Assembly (NCBI RefSeq): GCF_021044825.1
Contig: NZ_JAJNOC010000001.1
Location: forward strand, 806,001 to 870,000
Reading direction: 5' to 3'
DNA length: 64,000 nt
DNA from: Massilia phyllostachyos
GTDB taxonomy: Bacteria > Pseudomonadota > Gammaproteobacteria > Burkholderiales > Burkholderiaceae_D
Positions 61,033-64,000 of the stretch are shown here, in pieces. Position numbers and translations under genes: made by a program. The notes under the pieces were generated by a model. It saw nothing but the letters and a program-made list of their open reading frames with translations. It searched no databases and had not been told where the DNA came from. Positions within the stretch are counted from its first letter, which is position 1. Every line of letters starts with the position of its first letter.

Positions 61033-62889
61033 ATGACCGTTGACCCCGACACCGACCTGAAACCCTCCCGCGCCGCCTTCGCCGATGGCCCCCGCCTGCT
61101 GGCCGACATCGGCGCCACGCACGCGCGCTTCGGCCTCGAGACCGCGCCCGGCGTGCTGCGCCAGGTGGCGGTGCTGCATTGCGACGACTACGGCGGCATC
61201 GTGGAGCTGCTCCATGCCTACCTGGCGCAGATCGGCGGCGTGCGCATCAACCATGCGGCCTTCGCGCTGGCCAATCCGATCAGCGGCGACACCATCCGCA
61301 TGACCAACCGCGCCTGGCAGTTCTCGACCGACGAGGTGCGCCGCACGCTCGGCCTGTCGACGCTGCTGATCGTGAACGACTTCACCGCGCTCGCCATGGC
61401 GCTGCCGGGCTTCCAGCCGAAGGATTTGCTGCAGGTCGGCGGCGGCGCGCCGCAGACGCATGCGGTGTCGGGCGTGCTCGGTCCGGGCACCGGTTTGGGC
61501 GTGTCCGGCGTGATCCCGACCATCGATGGCTTCGTCACATTGGGCAGCGAGGGCGGCCACGTCAACTTCGCCCCCGCCGACGAACGCGAGTTCGCGATCC
61601 TGCAATACGCCTGGGAAGAGTGGCCGCACGTCTCGAACGAGCGCCTGATCTCCGGCCCCGGCATCGAGGTGATGTACCGCGCGCTGGCGCGCCGCAACGG
61701 CGTCCAGGCCCCGAGCCGCAGCACCGCCGACATCGTCAGCGCCGCGCTCGACCAGCACGACGCGCTGTGCCTGGAGACCCTGGAAACCTTCGCCGGCATG
61801 CTGGGCAGCGCCGCCGCCAACCTGGCGGTGACCCTCGGCGCGTTCGGCGGCATCTTCATCGGCGGCGGCATCGTTCCGCGCATCGCCGAGTGGTTCGCAC
61901 AATCGCCGTTCCGTGCGCGCTTCGAAGCCAAGGGCCGCTTCACCGACTACATTGCGCAGATCCCGACCTACGTGATCATGACCCCGAACCCGGCCCTGCA
62001 CGGCGTGTCGGCGATCCTGACCGAACACCTGCGCGGCCGCAGCGGCGCGAATACCCTGATGGACCGCGTCCAGCAGCTGCGCCACGAACTCTCGCCGGCC
62101 GAGCAGCGCGTCGCCGCCCTGGTGCTGGAGCATCCGCGCAAGGTGCTGTCCGAGCCGATCGCCGAGATCGCGCGCCTGGCTGACGTCAGCCAGCCGACCG
62201 TGATCCGCTTCTGCCGCTCGCTCGGCTTCCAGGGCTTGGCCGAATTCAAGCTGAAGTTCGCCGGCAGCCTGACCGGCACCATCCCGGTGCGCCACAGCCA
62301 GGTGCGCATGAGCGACAGCACCCACGACCTGTCGGCCAAGGTGATCGACAACACGGTGTCCGCCATCCTGAAGTTCCGCGACCAGCTCGACGTAAACTCG
62401 ATCGACCGCGCCATCGAGCTGCTGCGCCGCGCGCGCCGCGTCGAGTTCTACGCGATGGGCAATGCGCGCGCGGTGGCGCTGGACGGCCAGCACAAGTTCT
62501 TCCGCTTCCGCATTCCGGCCGCGCTCTACGGCGACTCGCACCTGTTCACCCTCGCCGCCGGCCTGCTGGGGCCGGGCGACGTGGTGATCGCGATCTCGAC
62601 CTCGGGCAAGCTGCCGGAACTGCTGGAGGCGGTCGACACCGCGCGCGCCGCCGGGGCCGACGTCATCGCCATCACCAGCAGCAAGTCGCCGCTGGCGAAG
62701 AAGGCCAGCGTCTGCCTGGCGGTCGACCACAGCGAGGACAGCACCACCTTCCTGTCGATGATCTCGCGCATCCTGCAGCTGCTCCTGATCGACATCATGT
62801 CGGTCGGGATCTCGCTGGGCGCGCAGGAAGCCTCGGCGGGTGAGGGCGAGGCCCAGCGCAAGGCCCTGATCTCGCACCTGGACGTGTGA
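61033..62889 (+). CDS. glk: Bifunctional glucokinase / RpiR-family (HexR-like) transcriptional regulator
   Basis: 618 residues, two proteins in one. Residues about 20-340 are a bacterial glucokinase: LLADIGATHARFGLE (ATP loop), VNDFTAL, GVLGPGTGLGVSG and GGHVNFAP. From about 350, the RpiR helix-turn-helix appears (IADVSQPTVIRFCRSLGF-like block), then a SIS sugar-phosphate domain (FYAMGNARAVALDGQHKF, VIAISTSGKLPEL). Such fusions are known in Burkholderia. It phosphorylates glucose and should sense glucose-6-phosphate or KDPG to control sugar genes, possibly this locus. Confidence 0.95.
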   Translation: MTVDPDTDLKPSRAAFADGPRLLADIGATHARFGLETAPGVLRQVAVLHCDDYGGIVELLHAYLAQIGGVRINHAAFALANPISGDTIRMTNRAWQFSTDEVRRTLGLSTLLIVNDFTALAMALPGFQPKDLLQVGGGAPQTHAVSGVLGPGTGLGVSGVIPTIDGFVTLGSEGGHVNFAPADEREFAILQYAWEEWPHVSNERLISGPGIEVMYRALARRNGVQAPSRSTADIVSAALDQHDALCLETLETFAGMLGSAAANLAVTLGAFGGIFIGGGIVPRIAEWFAQSPFRARFEAKGRFTDYIAQIPTYVIMTPNPALHGVSAILTEHLRGRSGANTLMDRVQQLRHELSPAEQRVAALVLEHPRKVLSEPIAEIARLADVSQPTVIRFCRSLGFQGLAEFKLKFAGSLTGTIPVRHSQVRMSDSTHDLSAKVIDNTVSAILKFRDQLDVNSIDRAIELLRRARRVEFYAMGNARAVALDGQHKFFRFRIPAALYGDSHLFTLAAGLLGPGDVVIAISTSGKLPELLEAVDTARAAGADVIAITSSKSPLAKKASVCLAVDHSEDSTTFLSMISRILQLLLIDIMSVGISLGAQEASAGEGEAQRKALISHLDV

Positions 62890-62900
62890 GGACGAGCGCC

Positions 62901-63923
62901 ATGCACCAGCATTCCCCGCGCCGGCGCCAGTTGCTGGGCGGCGCACTCAGCCTGCCGTTCGCGGGCGGCGTGCTCGCCGCGCCCGCGCCGCTGCGCGCGC
63001 CGCTGCAGGTCGGCGGCCTGCCGGTCACCTGCAACCTGACCCTGCCGATCGCCTGCAAGGCGCGCGCGGTTGCCGACGGCAAGCCGCAGGCGGCCGCCAC
63101 CCTGTTCGAGTACAACAAGTACTCGGGCTGGCCCGAGATCAAGGAATCCCTGATGACGGGCCGCATCCAGGCCGCCTACATGCTCGCGCCCCTGGTGATG
63201 GACCTGACCGACTGGCGCATCCCACTGAAGATCGTCTCGCTCGGCCACCGCTCGGGCGCGGTCATCATGGTGCGCACCGATTCGCGCTATCGCAGGTTCG
63301 CCGACATGAAGGGCAAGGCGATCGCGATTCCGAGCCGCTTCGCGGTCGACTATCTTTTCCTGCGCAAGATGCTGGCGCGCGAGGGCATGTCGCCGCAGGA
63401 CATCGAGGTCATCGAGATGGCGCCGCCCGACATGCCGGCCGCGCTGTACGCCGGCGCGGTGGACGGCTACTGCACCGGCGAACCCTTCGGCGCTGCGGCC
63501 CAGCGCGCCGGCTATGCGCGGCCGCTGTCGATGACGCGCGACGAGTGGCGCAACTACATCTGCTGCGTGCTGACCGTGCGCGAGGAACTCATCCGGACCA
63601 ACCGCCCGCTGGTGCAGGAGCTGGTCAACTACGTGCAGGCGGCCGGCAACTGGCTCGACGCCTCGCCCGTCAACCGCGACAAGGCGGCGCACATCGCCGC
63701 CAAGCGCGACTTCTTCGGCCAGGACCCCAAGATCATCAAGTTCGTCATGGACAACCCTTCCGACCGCGTCACTTATGGCGACCTGCGCATGCTGCGCAAC
63801 GAATTCGATGAGCTGATGCAGCTGTCGGTGCAGGCCGGCACCCTGAAGCGTCCGGTGCGCTACGAGCAGTACGTGGACGAGAGCTTCGTCAAGAATGTCC
63901 GTCCCGTGAAGGTGATGCTGTGA
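62901..63923 (+). CDS. ABC transporter substrate-binding protein (NrtA/SsuA-like)
   Basis: 340 residues. An N-terminal RRR with a hydrophobic stretch (PRRRQLLGGALSLPFAGGVL) resembles a Tat-type signal. The body has NrtA/CmpA/SsuA-like segments: WPEIKESLMTGRIQAAYMLA, then KGKAIAIPSRFAVDYLFLRK and GAVDGYCTGEPFGAAA. Relatives bind nitrate, sulfonates or similar small anions. No permease or ATPase gene follows in the visible part. The ATG at 62901 has GAGGA upstream. Its stop overlaps the next gene's GTG (GTGA). Confidence 0.88.
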   Translation: MHQHSPRRRQLLGGALSLPFAGGVLAAPAPLRAPLQVGGLPVTCNLTLPIACKARAVADGKPQAAATLFEYNKYSGWPEIKESLMTGRIQAAYMLAPLVMDLTDWRIPLKIVSLGHRSGAVIMVRTDSRYRRFADMKGKAIAIPSRFAVDYLFLRKMLAREGMSPQDIEVIEMAPPDMPAALYAGAVDGYCTGEPFGAAAQRAGYARPLSMTRDEWRNYICCVLTVREELIRTNRPLVQELVNYVQAAGNWLDASPVNRDKAAHIAAKRDFFGQDPKIIKFVMDNPSDRVTYGDLRMLRNEFDELMQLSVQAGTLKRPVRYEQYVDESFVKNVRPVKVML

Positions 63924-64000
63924 AACGCCGTCTTGTGCTATCGCTGATGCTCGTTGCCGCAATGGCGCAGGCCGCCGAGCCGCTGAAATCCGGCACCTTC
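63920..64000 (+). CDS. Exported protein, truncated by window end
   Basis: 27 residues are visible, beginning at a GTG that overlaps the substrate-binding protein's stop (GTGA). They form a signal peptide (RRLVLSLMLVAAMAQAAE) and the first mature residues. Family cannot be judged from this. Coupling suggests it works with the substrate-binding protein. Confidence 0.6.
   Translation, partial: MKRRLVLSLMLVAAMAQAAEPLKSGTF

Overview
The window is about 64 kb of GC-rich, densely coding chromosome from a Gram-negative bacterium. Large TonB-dependent receptors, a phasin, an SCO/PCu(A)C copper set, and above all a glucokinase fused to an RpiR-type regulator point to Burkholderiales. The best guess is the Massilia/Telluria branch of Oxalobacteraceae; this rests on gene content, not on a search. 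No rRNA, tRNA, CRISPR array, phage or transposase gene was seen, and both ends cut through genes.

Layout. 1-607 holds the start of an M1 peptidase. 734-6423 is a divergent envelope locus: a DUF4331 protein, His-rich lipoprotein, TPR protein and HupE-like membrane protein on the minus strand face an ECF sigma/anti-sigma pair. 6523-8651 carries a Gfo/Idh/MocA oxidoreductase and a phytanoyl-CoA dioxygenase-like protein. 8755-13831 is a copper-handling set (DUF2946, SCO, PCu(A)C, PepSY, TonB receptor). 13835-17384 holds a MerR/membrane-protein pair, a serine hydrolase and an M29-like aminopeptidase, with a 158-bp palindromic repeat between the last two.

17617-25634 is the most unusual part: five same-strand genes built around a 1215-residue tubulin/FtsZ-like protein. 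Its neighbours are a membrane-anchored vWA-like protein with a degenerate metal site, a small membrane protein, and two zinc-ribbon proteins. 25717-26276 has a small lipoprotein and a tandem pair of 102-bp palindromic repeats. 26277-42137 is mixed: a TPR-GGDEF cyclase, an ABC exporter, DUF2243 and unknown proteins, a TetR/SDR pair, a heterodimeric ABC exporter, a phasin, a CodA-like deaminase, two GNAT enzymes and a DAGK-like lipid kinase.

42192-62889 is an alpha-glucan (starch/maltodextrin) utilisation locus. It combines a secreted toroid glycosidase, a SusA/neopullulanase-like GH13, a TonB receptor, a flavin halogenase homologue, an esterase, an MFS sugar transporter, phosphoglucomutase, an alpha-amylase, an alpha/beta hydrolase and glucokinase-RpiR. 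A DEAD-box helicase sits in the middle. The inferred flow is: outer-membrane glucan uptake through the TonB receptor, periplasmic cleavage by the GH enzymes, MFS import, then Glk and Pgm. Palindromic TTGTA-N7-TACAA sites ahead of the receptor suggest a common regulator that is not encoded here. The window ends in a substrate-binding protein and a truncated exported protein.

Most start codons were chosen from Shine-Dalgarno sequences, signal peptides and ATGA/GTGA overlaps. Domain names come from recognising motifs by eye.
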